Positions 9,511-20,284 of a stretch of DNA of 64,000 bases are shown here, piece after piece. Position numbers and translations under genes: made by a program. Origin of the DNA: Lepidostoma basale (Eukaryota > Arthropoda > Insecta > Trichoptera > Lepidostomatidae). The first letter of the stretch is position 1, and each line of letters starts with the position of its first letter. The notes under the pieces were generated by a model that ran no database searches, had not been told where the DNA came from, and saw only the letters and a program-made list of their open reading frames with translations. The stretch is taken from contig JAHDVF020000515.1 of NCBI GenBank assembly GCA_022606425.2, positions 372,001-436,000 on the forward strand. The letters run 5' to 3'.

Positions 9511-9880
9511 AGATGAATTAGAGACAATGATCAGAGAACTACACATTGCATCTAATAAAATTGGACTAGAAATGAATATTGACAAAACAAAGATACTTAG
9601 TCCAACAAATAAAAACATTCTTATAGAGGGAAATAAGATAGAAAATGTGAAAGAGTATGTGTATCTCGGTCATAAAATCAGACTCGGAAAAGATAATCAA
9701 ACTGCAGAGCTACCTCGAAGAGTTGGACTGGGTTGGGCCGCCTTTGGTAAACTGAGACATGTCTTTGAAAATGATGAAATACCGGTTTGTCTCAAAAGAA
9801 AGGTCTACGACATGTGTATGCTGCCCATGATGACATACGGACTAGAGACAACAACTCTTACAGCAAAAAGGTACCTGTAA
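9511..9880 (+). mobile_element. RTE-like LINE family C3, RT palm/thumb piece
   Basis: The plus strand encodes DELETMIRELHIASNKIGLE, NIDKTKILSPTNKN, YVYLGHKIRLGKDNQTAELP and CMLPMMTYGLETTTLTAKR. This is the segment immediately N-terminal to the minus-strand piece at 9255-9510, so an internal inversion of one element is likely. Confidence 0.7.
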
Positions 9881-10027
9881 ATGCAATAGTATTAGAAAAA
9901 AGAGTACCTATCTAACGTATGAAAATAAGTGCCCCTAATTTTCAAAATTTGTTTCGTTCTGTTCACCAATTAAAATAATTATCAACAAACGTTCATTCGT
10001 AGAGGAAATGCCAGAAAAAATATGTTT

Positions 10028-10320
10028 AATAATATATGACATATTCAGAACCAAACATCTCCTAAGAATAGCAGAAATGAGAACATTGCGACCTATCGTG
10101 GGGAGAACCCTTAGAGATAGGATACCCAATGAAGAAATTCGCAGATCCTGCAAAATTGAAGACGTAGTGAGATGGATCCAGCGAGGATTCCTAAGATCAT
10201 GATGCACAAGACCGAGAGTCGTCGACCACCAGGACGACCACCAAAAAGATGGAGAGAAGGCTGGTCGCCTTCATCACAGGAAGAAACTTGATATCCTGCA
10301 TAAACAGTCGCAAGATCTAC
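10028..10320 (+). mobile_element. LINE family A'' copy
   Basis: The plus strand encodes IFRTKHLLRIAEMRTLRPIV, GRTLRDRIPNEEIRRSCKIE and DVVRWIQRGF. After a frameshift the GRPPKRWREGW-like end follows at 10225-10265. It is 5' truncated. Confidence 0.7.
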
Positions 10321-10369
10321 AATAAGAAAAAGAATAAGATGAAGAATGGGCTGGCCATGTCTGTCGGAG

Positions 10370-10585
10370 AACCGACAGACATGGCCAGCCCATCGCCGGG
10401 AGACGAGTTCTGGAGTGGAGCCCGCGTACAGGATTCCGCAGAGTTGGACGTCCCCCTGCCCGCTGGACCGACGATCTGAAGAGGATTGCTGGACATGGAT
10501 GGATAGAAGCGGCGATGGATAGGGGGCGGTGGCGTGCTTTGGGAGGGGCCTACATTCACCAGTGGATGACAGACGGCTGATGATG
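10370..10585 (+). mobile_element. RTE-like LINE family C4, C-terminus
   Basis: The plus strand encodes RRVLEWSPRTGFRRVGRPPA, RWTDDLKRIAGHGWIEAAMD and RWRALGGAYIHQWMTDG before a stop. This is the conserved RTE-clade C-terminal end (GAYxxQW). A related scrap is at 62172-62250. Confidence 0.75.
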
Positions 10586-10639
10586 ATATCGCAAAGGAAT
10601 ACCGAAAAGAGATATAAAAGTTATTAGAAGCATTGTGGA

Positions 10640-11130
10640 CTTCCTACACAACACCGTTTTAGGGTTGGGCAGGGTCTGGATAGGCAGCGTCATATTCTTA
10701 AGTCCAAAGACATTCCCATGAACCTCGAAAGAAGAGTCTATAAGACATACATCCTCCCTGGATTGGACTGAAAACTTTGATATTCACAGCCAATACCATA
10801 CACAAGCTGAAATGTGCACAACGAGTTGTGGAGAAACAAATGCTTGCCAAACAAAGTCTCGGGGACAAAATACCCAAAACTGAAATCAGACGCCGGACAA
10901 AGCTTGTTGATATGATGGACCGTGTTGTCAAACTAAAGTGGAAATGTCTAGGACATGTCGCCAGACAGATAACAGATAGATGAGCGCCCAAAGTCTTGAT
11001 GTAGAGACCACGGGAAGGAAAAAGATCAATCGGTCGACCCCAAAAAAGATGGGCTGACGATATAATTACAGTCAAGGGAAGAATAAGATGAATAAAAATG
11101 GAGACTGAAGAAGCCTACATCTAGCAAATA
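10640..11130 (+). mobile_element. RTE-like LINE family C3 copy, degraded
   Basis: The plus strand encodes LKCAQRVVEKQMLAKQSLGD, VDMMDRVVKLKWKCLGHVAR, RPREGKRSIGRPQKRWADDI and the remnant METEEAYI. Stops are frequent. This is an old copy. Confidence 0.65.
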
Positions 11131-11183
11131 ACTAAAGAGAAGAGTATTGATTCTTACGCACTAGCTTACTTCCTCTGGCCATA

Positions 11184-11297
11184 CAACAGAACCAACCTGC
11201 CTCTGGTGACACCGGTGGGAAGAGCAATTAATCTGCTGAACGCTGTATCTTCGGAGATCGACGTCTTTCATATTAGTGAAAGTACGTTCAGAAGTCT
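11184..11297 (+). mobile_element. LINE family I fragment
   Basis: It carries AACAGAACCAACCTGCCTCT, TGACACCGGTGGGAAGAGC and GTGAAAGTACGTTCAGAAG. It is cut at 11297, where a minus-strand family M fragment begins, and has no tail. Confidence 0.65.
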
Positions 11298-11475
11298 TAC
11301 TCCAGTCGGTCTAGACGTGTACAGGGTCTTGATTGATCTGGTCTCTTCGGCTCGGCATACGTGCCCAATCCATGCTAGGCGACCGGCTCTTACAGTGCTC
11401 GTTATAAGGGCCTGCTGGGTACGTACGGATCTCTTGGTTGGTCCTATGCCTTCAAGTTCCCGTAGGGTCATCATT
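11298..11475 (-). mobile_element. LINE fragment family M
   Basis: The minus strand encodes MMTLRELEGIGPTKRSVRTQ then RAGRLAWIGHVCRAEETRSI. The xRLxWxGHVxR pattern is that of non-LTR RT C-termini. It is a single fragment. Confidence 0.5.
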
Positions 11476-11820
11476 CTTATATTTATTATATGAACTCATA
11501 CATAATGATTTCTCTGCATTTTTCTATTACGGGAATAGGGAAACCCGATGTTTGTGACAAAAGAAAATATATTTTTGAAAAGCGAACCAATTTCGTGATT
11601 GATAATTTCCGTAACGTAAAATCTACATACGTCCATACTTAATGAAAGTAATTGCAGAAAATGACGTTGATAAACCCCGGTATAATTGAGTGTAATGACA
11701 TAATGACATCTGTTGTCCATTTAGGTAAGTAAAGTAAGCATTTCAATAATATTTTTTACTCACCGTCACTCGTGACCAATTAACAGAGATAAGGCACACC
11801 CCGTTAACGCATTACAAATA

Positions 11821-12480
11821 ATGAATCCGATTGAAGAAAATAAGCACATGCGCATTGACAGAAAGTTCAGAATTTATCAGAAGACACGCGTGCGACCTAT
11901 CATGGCGTATGCTGTAGAAACGCGGCCTTCTTCTTCTTCTCCGGCGCAACAACCCTTGGTGGGTCTTGGCCTCCTCCAAGAAACGTCTCCATCCCGTCCT
12001 GTCTCTGGCCGCCACCTCCCAGTCTTGCTGCTCCAGGACCCGACAGTCTGCCACGGCACCAGTCTTCTTCGCCCTGCTGGATTGTCATACAGCACTCTTT
12101 TGGATAGCTCTAGATCCCCCATGCAGTACAAGTGCCCTAGCCAGCGCAGTCTGTTAATCTTTATAAACTTGACCACGCTGACGTCCTGGTATAGATCGTA
12201 GAGCTCTGTGTTGTATCTCCTTCTCCACGTCTGACCATCCTTAATGGGTCCGAAGATTCTGCGGAGTATCTTCCTTTCGAAGCAATTTATTTTGTAGAAA
12301 CGCGGCCTTATACTGTACGAATCAAAAGGCTTCTAAGAACATCTTGGAGGTCTTAAGATCCATTGCCGGAAAACTCTCCGTGATCGTGTCCGTAACGCAG
12401 AAATAAGTCAAACTTGCGAAATAGAGGACATCGTTCAGTGGAGTAGAAATGAGGATACTGAGGTGGGCGGGCGGAAGAAT
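11821..12480 (+). mobile_element. LINE family A'' copy split by a LINE H insertion
   Basis: The left part (11821-11929) encodes IDRKFRIYQKTRVRPIMAYA then VETRP. The right part (12293-12480) resumes with the duplicated VETRP codons and a degraded LLRTSW...SVE.K region. The 17-bp TGTAGAAACGCGGCCTT is repeated on both sides of the insert. Confidence 0.75.
11930..12292 (-). mobile_element. LINE family H, 5'-truncated insertion with 17-bp TSD
   Basis: The minus strand encodes MVKFIKINRLRWLGHLYCMG and DLELSKRVLYDNPAG, followed by a GGGGQRQDGMETFLGG-type end. The (TTC)n on plus at 11930-11939 is its tail. The duplications lie at 11913-11929 and 12293-12309 and are identical. Confidence 0.85.
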
Positions 12481-12512
12481 AGCAGATCCACTCACAGATA
12501 TATAAATGTCAT

Positions 12513-13130
12513 TTATAGATAGCCTGCATCTTCTACTTCATAAGATGCAAAGGCATTTCTGTCCTGCGTCACTTGAAACAGGTTCTGAACTCTTGCAATT
12601 CCTGTCCACTCTTTTATGTTCCGCAGCCAGGACAGCTGCCTTCTACCAACTCCCCGACGTCCCTCCATTTTACCCATTAATATCAGTCGAAGGAGGTGGT
12701 ATTTTTCTCCCCTTAACACATGACCCAAATATGAAACCTTCCCAATTTTCACACTCGACAACAGTTCTTTATTGGCTCTGGCTCTCTGCAGTACGTCGGC
12801 ATTACTGACCCTATCGGTCCACGGTATACGGAGCATTCTGCGGTATATCCACATCTCAAACACCTCCAACATTCATTTTTAGAATCCAGGTTTCGCAGCC
12901 ATATACATATCAGAACAGACCATATATAACATTTGATCATTCTTTGTCGAAGTTTCAGGTTAAGATTATCGTTGCAAAAGAAGGTTCTGTTTTTATTAAA
13001 ACAGCTCGTGCAAGTTCAATTCTGCATTTTATTTCAATGTCCGGGTCAAGCGCTTTAGTGATAATGCTGCCAAGGTATTTAAATTGGCCGACCATTTCAA
13101 CATTCGCACCATTCAGTTGCAGAGTGGATG
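12513..13130 (-). mobile_element. LINE family E copy
   Basis: The minus strand encodes EVFEMWIYRRMLRIPWTDRV, VSYLGHVLRGEKYHLLRLIL, MEGRRGVGRRQLSWLRNIKE and WTGIARVQNLFQVTQD. An upstream piece (12940-13130) matches KYLGSIITK...LDPDIEIKC. It is frameshifted near 12870-12950. Confidence 0.75.
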
Positions 13131-13194
13131 CAGAATAATTAAGTCACCCAAATGTCAACCTGTATCCTAAGGATTATTTGGAGATTGTAATGGT

Positions 13195-13562
13195 TTTCGG
13201 CTATAGTATATTCAAAATTCAAAATCTATTGGCCCCAAACAGTGTCAAATGTCGTTCTCTGGATCATGACAGGCGAAAAGCCAATTAGAGAACAAGTCGC
13301 TAGACGCAATGCCAGTGGATCGGTCACACTCTGAGACGAGACCCAGCCTGCATCACTCAGGGCGCACTAGACTGGTCCCCTATGGGGGGAAAGAGGAAGC
13401 GAGGCAGACCTAGAGCCACCTGGAAAAGAGCCCTGCAGGAAAAGGTTAAGGTCTCACTTGGGATGATTTTAGGCATCAGGCATGCGATAGAGTCGGGTGG
13501 AGAAGGTTCCTTGAGGCCCTATGCACCACGGAGGTGTGACAGGACAAAAATAAGAAGAATAG
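13195..13562 (+). mobile_element. LINE family D copy
   Basis: It contains the CAAAATCTATTGGCCCCAAA block, then GGKRKRGRPRATWKRALQEK and the CTATGCACCACGGAGGTGTG end (ALCTTEV). It has several indels compared with 38.3 kb. Confidence 0.7.
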
Positions 13563-14259
13563 GTAAGGTAAGGTATTCGGCTATAGATAATGTAAAAATA
13601 TGTATTCATTTTTTATCAACTTCAGGCATTAACACTATGAAATTCAATAATTACGATTTGTATCAATTAAAACACTGTTTTATCCACTTTTGAATATTGA
13701 TATTTATTGAGGAAGAAAAAAACAGTATTAAAATTATTTAAAAAATCGCCATAATTCAATGTTCGAACATATGGGGCGTTGGATTTGATTTTCTTATAAA
13801 GGCCGGTACAGAAAAGGTTGAGAACCTACGATTTAGAAGATTCATGTGTGTTTCGTTTTCTTTTAGTACGATTAACTTCTGTATTTAAATCGACTTCATT
13901 ATCGGCTTTCAGACGACTTTTCATTCAAGTTTCCAGCGTTATTACAGATGTGAAATTAAGTATGCGATTTCTAGACAGTCAAATGAAGCTGACTAGCCTA
14001 ACCCAACTTCACCCAACCAGGCGTGCAGAGACGCCGATTGGCTGCCATTAGGCGCATGCAATCCTAAAGAAAATGATGGTTGTGCATCGCATGGTTGACA
14101 TTTCAATAAAAACTGTTAAATTGCTGTCAATACGTAAAATTGCTCCAACATTGATTTAATTTCTATATATACAGAGTGTTAGACAATTAAAATTTTTGAA
14201 AACTTACGTTTCCTAGAAGTTTTTAAAAAGTTAGATATAGATATTGTTTTATTTTGTTC
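13563..14259. other. Unassigned AT-rich stretch
   Basis: I found no credible ORF or recognised repeat, apart from a short TTTTATT-GTTCACGTCGACAT end at 14235-14269 that belongs to the foldback/Penelope-like family and is the target of the C1 insertion. Confidence 0.4.
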
Positions 14260-14269
14260 ACGTCGACAT

Positions 14270-14861
14270 ACATTTATTTGGGTCACAATATACAACTTGG
14301 GCGAGATAACCAGACAGCAGACCTGAATAGAAGAGTCGGACTAAGCTGGGCAGCATTCAAAAATCTTGGCCACATTTTGAAAAATTCGAAAATATTCATC
14401 AACTTGAAAAGGAGAGTGTTCAATGCTTGTGTCCTGCCAGTGTTCACTTATGGTATTGAGACAGTCACAATGTCACAAAAAAGTGCCAACAAGCTAAGAG
14501 TCACTCAGAGAGCAAAGGAGAGAGCCATGTTGGGTATCAGTTTACGGGACAGACTCAGAAATGAGGACATAAGAGTCAGGACAAAGGTTTCCGATGTTAT
14601 CAAGATGGCCGCAACCCTCAAATGGCGATGGGCGGGACATGTCGCTTGCGATCCAGATGAAAAGTGGACAAGGCGACTGCTGTGCTGGTGGCCAAGGACG
14701 GCAAAGCGTGGAGTTGGGCGCCCACAGTTGCGTTGGCGCGACGATGTCCGGAGAAGTGCGGGAAGTGCCTGGATGCGGATCGCTCAGGATAGAAGAGAAT
14801 GGAAAATGCGAGAGGAGGCCTACGTCCAGGAGTAGACGGTCAATACAGGCTGAAGAAGAAG
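14270..14861 (+). mobile_element. RTE/BovB-like LINE family C1, 5'-truncated insertion with 10-bp TSD
   Basis: The plus strand encodes YLGHNIQLGRDNQTADLNRR, LRVTQRAKERAMLGISLRDR, TLKWRWAGHVACDPDEKWTR and GVGRPQLRWRDDVRRSAGSA, then MREEAYVQE and a stop where C1 at 20.8 kb reads WTVNTG. It ends GAAGAAGAAG. ACGTCGACAT is duplicated at 14260-14269 and 14862-14871. Confidence 0.85.
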
Positions 14862-14924
14862 ACGTCGACATTTGAAAATATTCTAGCAAAACGAAATAAA
14901 TATCACATTTTTTATGTATACAAA

Positions 14925-15335
14925 TACTTGTAGACGTATTTGTATACATTCAAAATGTTGTATAAAAATTGGTCCAAGTTAAAAAGCATAAAAATTGGAG
15001 AGCCATCTCCAGGCGTTATCTAGCAGTATGATAATTGCATAGCCTTTCACATTGCATTAATAAAGATTTTCTGCTTAATACTTACACCTAATCTTAATAG
15101 ATGGCGCTAGTGTAGATTGAACTAAAAAATGTGAAGTGTTTCCCAGCATAGTAGCATATATACATCTTTCAAAAATTTGTCAGACGTGATGGTCGTAAGA
15201 CATGCGGAATGGGGAATGTTGTTAACATAAAGCGATCGCTCAACCCAACCAATGACAGGTCATAAGTCCTGTAATCGACCACCATATTATGTTTCCAAAA
15301 AACAATTTACATATTCTTGAGATACAATTTTAATC
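14925..15335 (-). repeat. R420 dispersed repeat, copy 2
   Basis: This is the reverse complement of the same element as at 19, 45782 and 50168. At its distal end it has GTATACAAATAC...GTATTTGTATAC (14916-14949), a 12-bp-arm hairpin that is imperfect in the other copies. Confidence 0.75.
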
Positions 15336-15344
15336 CTTAGAAAT

Positions 15345-15740
15345 AAATATCATTTAAATATTGCAAAACTTCTAGAAGAAGTACGTTTTCTTTAATGATA
15401 AACACCAAATACGGAAGCAATATTGATGATAATAAACGTTTTCTAGAAGTTTTATTATGTTTTAAGACTAGTGAGATGTAAGTATTGTTTTGTTTTGTAA
15501 ACATTTGAAAATAATCTAGCAAGACCAAAATATGTCATTTAAATACTGTAAAACTTCTAGAAGAAGTACGTTTTCTTTAATGATAATTACTTGAAACGTA
15601 AGCAACGTTGATGACAACGTACGTTTTCTAAAAGTTTTAAGTAGGTTAAATGTATCGCTTTGTTTTGTTCTCGTTGACATTTGATCATATTCTAGCAAGA
15701 CGAATGTAAATCTTATAAATACTATAAAACTAGTAGAAGA
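15345..15740 (+). repeat. Tandem pair of ~190-bp Penelope-LTR-like units
   Basis: Two head-to-tail units begin TCATTTAAATA-TG-AAAACTT near 15350 and 15536, with a third stub at 15715. Each unit holds AAAACTTCTAGAAGAAGTAC, a TGATGATAA or TGATGACAA box and a TCTAGCAAGAC end. Head-to-tail terminal repeats are typical of Penelope-like elements; that link is an inference. Confidence 0.5.
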
Positions 15741-15830
15741 CAGCTGGGAATCTACCTCACAGGAGGAGTAACCCTCCCTAAGGAGAATAGACCACATAGG
15801 TCTACAACAAGGAATAAGAAGAAGAACATG
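15741..15830 (+). mobile_element. LINE family A 3' end
   Basis: AGCTGGGAATCTACCTCACA, AGACCACATAGGTCTACAAC and AAGAAGAAGAA match the terminal part of the family A copies at 3.9, 23.3 and 41.0 kb. Confidence 0.65.
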
Positions 15831-15943
15831 AAGACTTAATACAAAATAATTATTGACGATAACGTACGTTTTCTAGAGGTTTCTATAAGGGAGTGAGTAA
15901 TATAAAACAGGTCGTTTGAACCCAATTACTCAATACAATTTGT

Positions 15944-16120
15944 TTAAGCTATCATATTGATTCTCTTGGCATGTGATAGGTTGCTAATCTGTCGCCATTT
16001 TATTGTCACGTGAATTCTACACCAGACTAAAGACAGTGTGACAATCAAACTGCCGACGCGACGCCGGGAATGGTGGATCTTTGATGTGACAGTCATAGCT
16101 CTTGCCCCCTGCCACGAAGG
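15944..16120 (-). mobile_element. tRNA-derived SINE, body fragment
   Basis: On minus it carries the SINE body (CACGTGACAATAAAATGGCG and ATGTGATAGGTTGC-type motifs on plus). The tRNA-like head is damaged near 16075. It is followed by an AT-rich (AAT)n run at 16127-16182. Confidence 0.6.
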
Positions 16121-16384
16121 TGTCTTAATAATAAAAATAATAATAATAAAATTAAAATAAATAAAATAATAATAAAAAAAACACCCTGTTTCTTTAGGAT
16201 GCACTGATAGCTTGCTGCACACACAGGGTGGCGTGTAAGTATCATACATAATTTTATCATGTAGATTTGTTGCTTCCGAATTAAATTATCATTCTAGTAT
16301 AGGATGGTTCATAAAAAAATATAGTTAAAAAAATGTCTGTCCAAAAATGTATAAAAACATATTTATTGTTTCTTGAACAATGAT

Positions 16385-16505
16385 TTAAAACTCCATTATT
16401 AATTATTAATATGTATGAAAAAACGATAGTTTTCAAGGAGTTTTATTATAATATTTATGTATGACATGTTTCACCCTTCTAAGGCATTATCAAATCTGAC
16501 GAAAC
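16385..16505 (-). repeat. Hammerhead-like repeat, single arm
   Basis: On minus it reads TTTGATAATGCCTTAGAAGG, GTGAAACATGTCATAC, then ATAATAAAACTCCTTGAAAA. It is the same order as at 2001-2045, with UUGAUAA in place of CUGAUGA. Confidence 0.5.
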
Positions 16506-16544
16506 TCGTTGCAGTTTATATACACATAAAATGGAGCAGAACAT

Positions 16545-17227
16545 GGTTATTTTAGTTAGAAAGTTTCAATCCTGGGATTGGTTTGCAGCAATTTCTTCAA
16601 TTCTTCTCTTCCATTATTCCCTGTCTTGTGCGGCTCTTTTGAAATCTGCATATGATGAGCAGCGTACGTCCACCAACAGGTCCTCCAGGTACTCTCGGCG
16701 TGGGCGTCGCCTAGAGTTTGTCCCCTCGGTCACACCCTCCATTATGGCATGCAAGAGACCTTCTTGACGTACCTATTACATGGCCGATCCATCTTGCCTT
16801 TCGGACAAGGTCCTGAGCAGGTGCCTTCCTCCTTCGATTCCTTGAAGAACTTTCTCATTTGTGATGTGGTCTCTCCAGGAAATTCCTAATAGTCTTCTAC
16901 TCGTATAGGACCATATCTCAAAAGCCTCTAGTCTCCGCTTATCTCTTTCGGATGGCATCATGTCTCGCAGCCGTACATCAAGATACTCCATACATAGGTC
17001 TTGATGAGGAGTATTCTCAGTTTTAGGTCTATATTATTTGATTTTATTATTTTCGACCTTTTATTAAATGCAAGCCTAGCCTGATGTATACGGCTGTCGA
17101 CCTCGCTCTTAGACCGACCGTCCCATGTTATTTTGCTCCCAAGGTAGACAAACTCCTTGGTGTTCTTTAGTGGAACTCCTGAAATCACTACTCTCATCTG
17201 ATGTTGCGTTAGGCCTACAGTCAGCAA
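16545..17227 (-). mobile_element. LINE family F copy
   Basis: The minus strand encodes KNTKEFVYLGSKITWDGRSK, LLIKTYVWSILMYGCET and RRLEAFEIWSYTSRRLLGIS. Downstream comes the LSERQDGS...RCSSYADFKRAA end (16650-16800). This is the RT thumb and C-terminal domain, broken by several frameshifts. Confidence 0.75.
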
Positions 17228-17453
17228 CTTTGCTTTGTTTCAGCAGAATATGGTAATCAACGAAAATTGATGTGACTTTATACATTTTTGACAAAGAATT
17301 ATTTGGGTAGGTCCAGAAATATTGGAAAGTGTTTCTTGGAACTCGTTAAGAAATTTTATGACAATGCTTACATAGTTAGGGAATACTAAATGATATTATA
17401 TAAATCAAAAAGAAGTTCAGTAAATGTTAATAGTAATTAATATGTAAGACCGA

Positions 17454-17839
17454 GGGAATGCCGAGAAACTACGAGTGACCCAAAGAGCCATGGAAAGAGC
17501 CATGTTAGGAATAAGCCTAAGAGACAGAGTCAGAAACGATACGGTGAGAGAAAAAACAAAGGTCACTGACATCATCCAGCGGGTGGCGACTCTAAAATGG
17601 CAATGGGCAGATCACGTAGCCAGAATCTCAGATGAAAAGTGGACAAGAAGACTGCTGACTTGGAGACCGTGGACGGCGAAGAGAAATGCAGGGCGACCGC
17701 AACTACGGTGGAAGGATGATCTAAACAGACACGTCGGAATAACCTGGATGCAGTCTGCACAGGACAGAATGACATGGAAGCGAATGGAGGAGGCCTTTGT
17801 CCAGGATTGGACGAGAATAGGCTGAGGAAGAAGAAGAAG
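17454..17839 (+). mobile_element. RTE/BovB-like LINE family C2, 5'-truncated insertion with 12-bp TSD
   Basis: The plus strand encodes MERAMLGISLRDRVRNDTVR, ATLKWQWADHVARISDEKWT, RNAGRPQLRWKDDLNRHVGI and MEEAFVQDWTRIG before a stop, then GAAGAAGAAG. ATGTAAGACCGA is duplicated at 17442-17453 and 17840-17851. The 116-codon reading frame is intact, so this copy is young. Confidence 0.85.
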
Positions 17840-19029
17840 ATGTAAGACCGAATTAATAAGTAATTCCAGGTATTTTTATCCAATATTTTTCGGTCAAGGA
17901 TACGCCGTCGTGTTGGTTCAGATCATTCTTCAGCACATCTCTTTGCTGTCCATGGTCTCAAATTTTTGGCTTGTGTGCATTACTTTCTGAACGCCTTGTA
18001 CTTGCAAATTCACCCTGACCTATGAGCGTTCCACAATATCGCATTATTTGCTGGTAATTTGTCAGCTATTTGCAAAATCATTACTCCATATAATTCGGTT
18101 ATTGTTTGCTCGCCGTGGGACAGCTATTACTTGGAAGCACGCCAATAAGAACGCGAAACACTGCGGTAACCAATATTACATATCAAAAGGGGGCGACCCC
18201 AAATTTACTTGTAAAGAAACTGAAACTATCCGAGTTTCAATCCGTAAATCTGAGTTTCAGTATTGACAAAACAATAATGATTTTTTCTGACATCACAGTA
18301 GGTATTGACCAAAAGCTGGGGGTTTTTCTGACACATCGTCACCTGAGAGTAAGAGGGTTCCAACTGACAAAATTTCACATTTGGCTTTTTTTCGTTAAAA
18401 GGGTTCTTACTAACCTTATATATATGTACAATTAAATTATATATATGTACAATTAATAGTATCGTCATTTTGATCTTACGAAAAGAATCAAGTTGCATCT
18501 GATCACTCAAAACACACGATTCACTGAAGAAGGATTCATTTACACTTACAACTTTATTATTCCAACTGTCGCCAGAGAAAATTTACACGCTTCTCGGTAA
18601 AAGAGTTTCATCTGCTTCAGATGGAACCCTTTTATTCCAAGATACACACCCGAAACCAACAAAACTTTGACATCATTTTTCTCAGCTTTTTACTTTTGAC
18701 AGTTAGAACCTTCTTACTCTCAGGTGACAACATTCCAAGAAAGGAATGGGTTAAACTGAGTTTAAATAATTTACAAAAAAACATATTGACAAAAATGGGA
18801 AAAGAGTTATTCTGATTTATCATAATATTGTCAAAAAATCGGCAATGTTTTTTTTTTCTGAAATACTAAAATGTTGACAAAAAATGGATAGGGTTTTTCG
18901 GACAGTTAAAATGTTGACATAAAGGGGAATAGGTTTTTCTGACATCAGAGTATTGACAAAAAGAGTTAAGGGGTTTTCCGACATATTAAAATATTGTCAA
19001 AAAATGGGAATGGGTTTTCCGACATATTA

Positions 19030-20284
19030 GGTCCTTACATATGAAATTGGCGTTTTGCCGAACTGGCAACTTTGATCTCAAATATCTTCTCTTTGGTTAG
19101 GAATTCCAAATTCAAATTTATACAGCTATTTACTCGAGTATTTGTGTTTTGAAAATTATAATTCATTTGTTTTTTCCTCAACTGTTTTTTTTCTTTGCGT
19201 CACTCAGTTTACAAAATGGAAAACTTGAAATATCGCGTTATTTACGAGTACGAGTTCCACCGTGGCACCAGTGCTGCAGAAACGGCTCGAAGGATTAATG
19301 ATGTGTATGGCGACGGTGCCGCAAAAGAAAACACAGTGCGTTTTTGGTTCCAACGTTTTCGTTCTGGAAATTTCGACCTGCAGAACAAGCCCCGTGGACG
19401 GCCGGAGACCAAAGTTGATAATGAAGAATTGAAGGCTATTGTGGAAGCGGATCCATCGCAAACCACGTCCGAGTTAGCTGCAGGCTGCGGTGTTAGTGAT
19501 AAAACTGTTTTAATCCACTTGAAGCAAATTGGGAAGGTGAAAAAGCTTGAAAGGTGGGTACCTCACGAATTGAGTGAAGCAAATCAACAAACGCGCGTTG
19601 ACTGCTGCGTTGCATTACTCAACCGGCATAATAATGAAGGGATTTTGAATCGAATCATTACCTGTGATGAAAAGTGGATCCTGTATGATAATCGGAAGCG
19701 CTCATCGCAATGGCCCCCTGCCGAACCAGCCAAACCATGCCCCAAGCGAAAATTGACTCCAAAAAAGTTACTTGTGAGCGTTTGGTGGACTAGTGCTGGT
19801 GTCGTTCACTACAGCTTACGGCAGATGTCTTTTGTCAGCAACTGCAAACCATGATGGAAAAGCTAGCTGCTAAACAACCGAGGCTGGTTAATCGCTCTAG
19901 GCCACTGCTGCTTCATGATAACGCTAGACCACACACTGCACAACAGACGGTTACCAAATTAGAAGAGCTTCAATTGGAATGTCTAAGACATCCACCGTAC
20001 TCTCCGGACCTTGCCCCAACAGATTACTATTTTTTCGAAATTTGGATAACTTCTTGCAAGGGAAAAAATTCAACTCCGATGGGGCAGTCCAAACCGACTT
20101 CAAAGATTTTATTGATTCCCGTCCGAATGTTTTTTTTAGTAAAGGGATCGATGAACTACCTATGAGATGGCAAAAGTGCATAGATAGCAATGGTACATAC
20201 TTTGATTAAATAAGTATATTATATTTTAAAAAAATCAACTTTATGTTCCTCCCATACAAAACGCCAATTTCATATGTAAGGACC
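19030..20284 (+). mobile_element. mariner transposon, 1255 bp, perfect 28-bp TIRs, TA target
   Basis: The terminal inverted repeats 19030-19057 and 20257-20284 (opening GGTCCTTACATATGAAATTG) are identical over 28 bp. They are flanked by TA at 19028-19029 and 20285-20286. The length is normal for mariner. The plus-strand transposase inside is broken. Perfect termini suggest that an enzyme supplied in trans could still recognise the copy. Confidence 0.92.
19216..20209 (+). pseudogene. mariner transposase (DD34D), frameshifted
   Basis: The start is taken as ATG 19216 (MENLKYRVIYEYEF). The N-terminal helix-turn-helix region (GTSAAETARRINDVYG, FWFQRFRSG) is followed by the mariner WVPHEL linker. 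The catalytic block carries ITCDEKWILYDN (first Asp), LLHDNARPHTAQQT (second) and YSPDLAPTDYYFF (third), so all three acidic residues remain. Two lesions break the frame. A short deletion between VVHYS and the ADVFCQQLQ block shifts frame at about 19815. A T-run one base short at 20030-20035 shifts it again before the NLDNFLQGKKF C-terminal region. It acts as a DNA cut-and-paste enzyme in relatives; this copy cannot encode a full protein. Confidence 0.9.

Noticed and set aside
14916..15335. R420 as a Helitron
   Set aside because: A terminal hairpin exists in one copy, but no TC start, CTRR end or A|T insertion could be shown.
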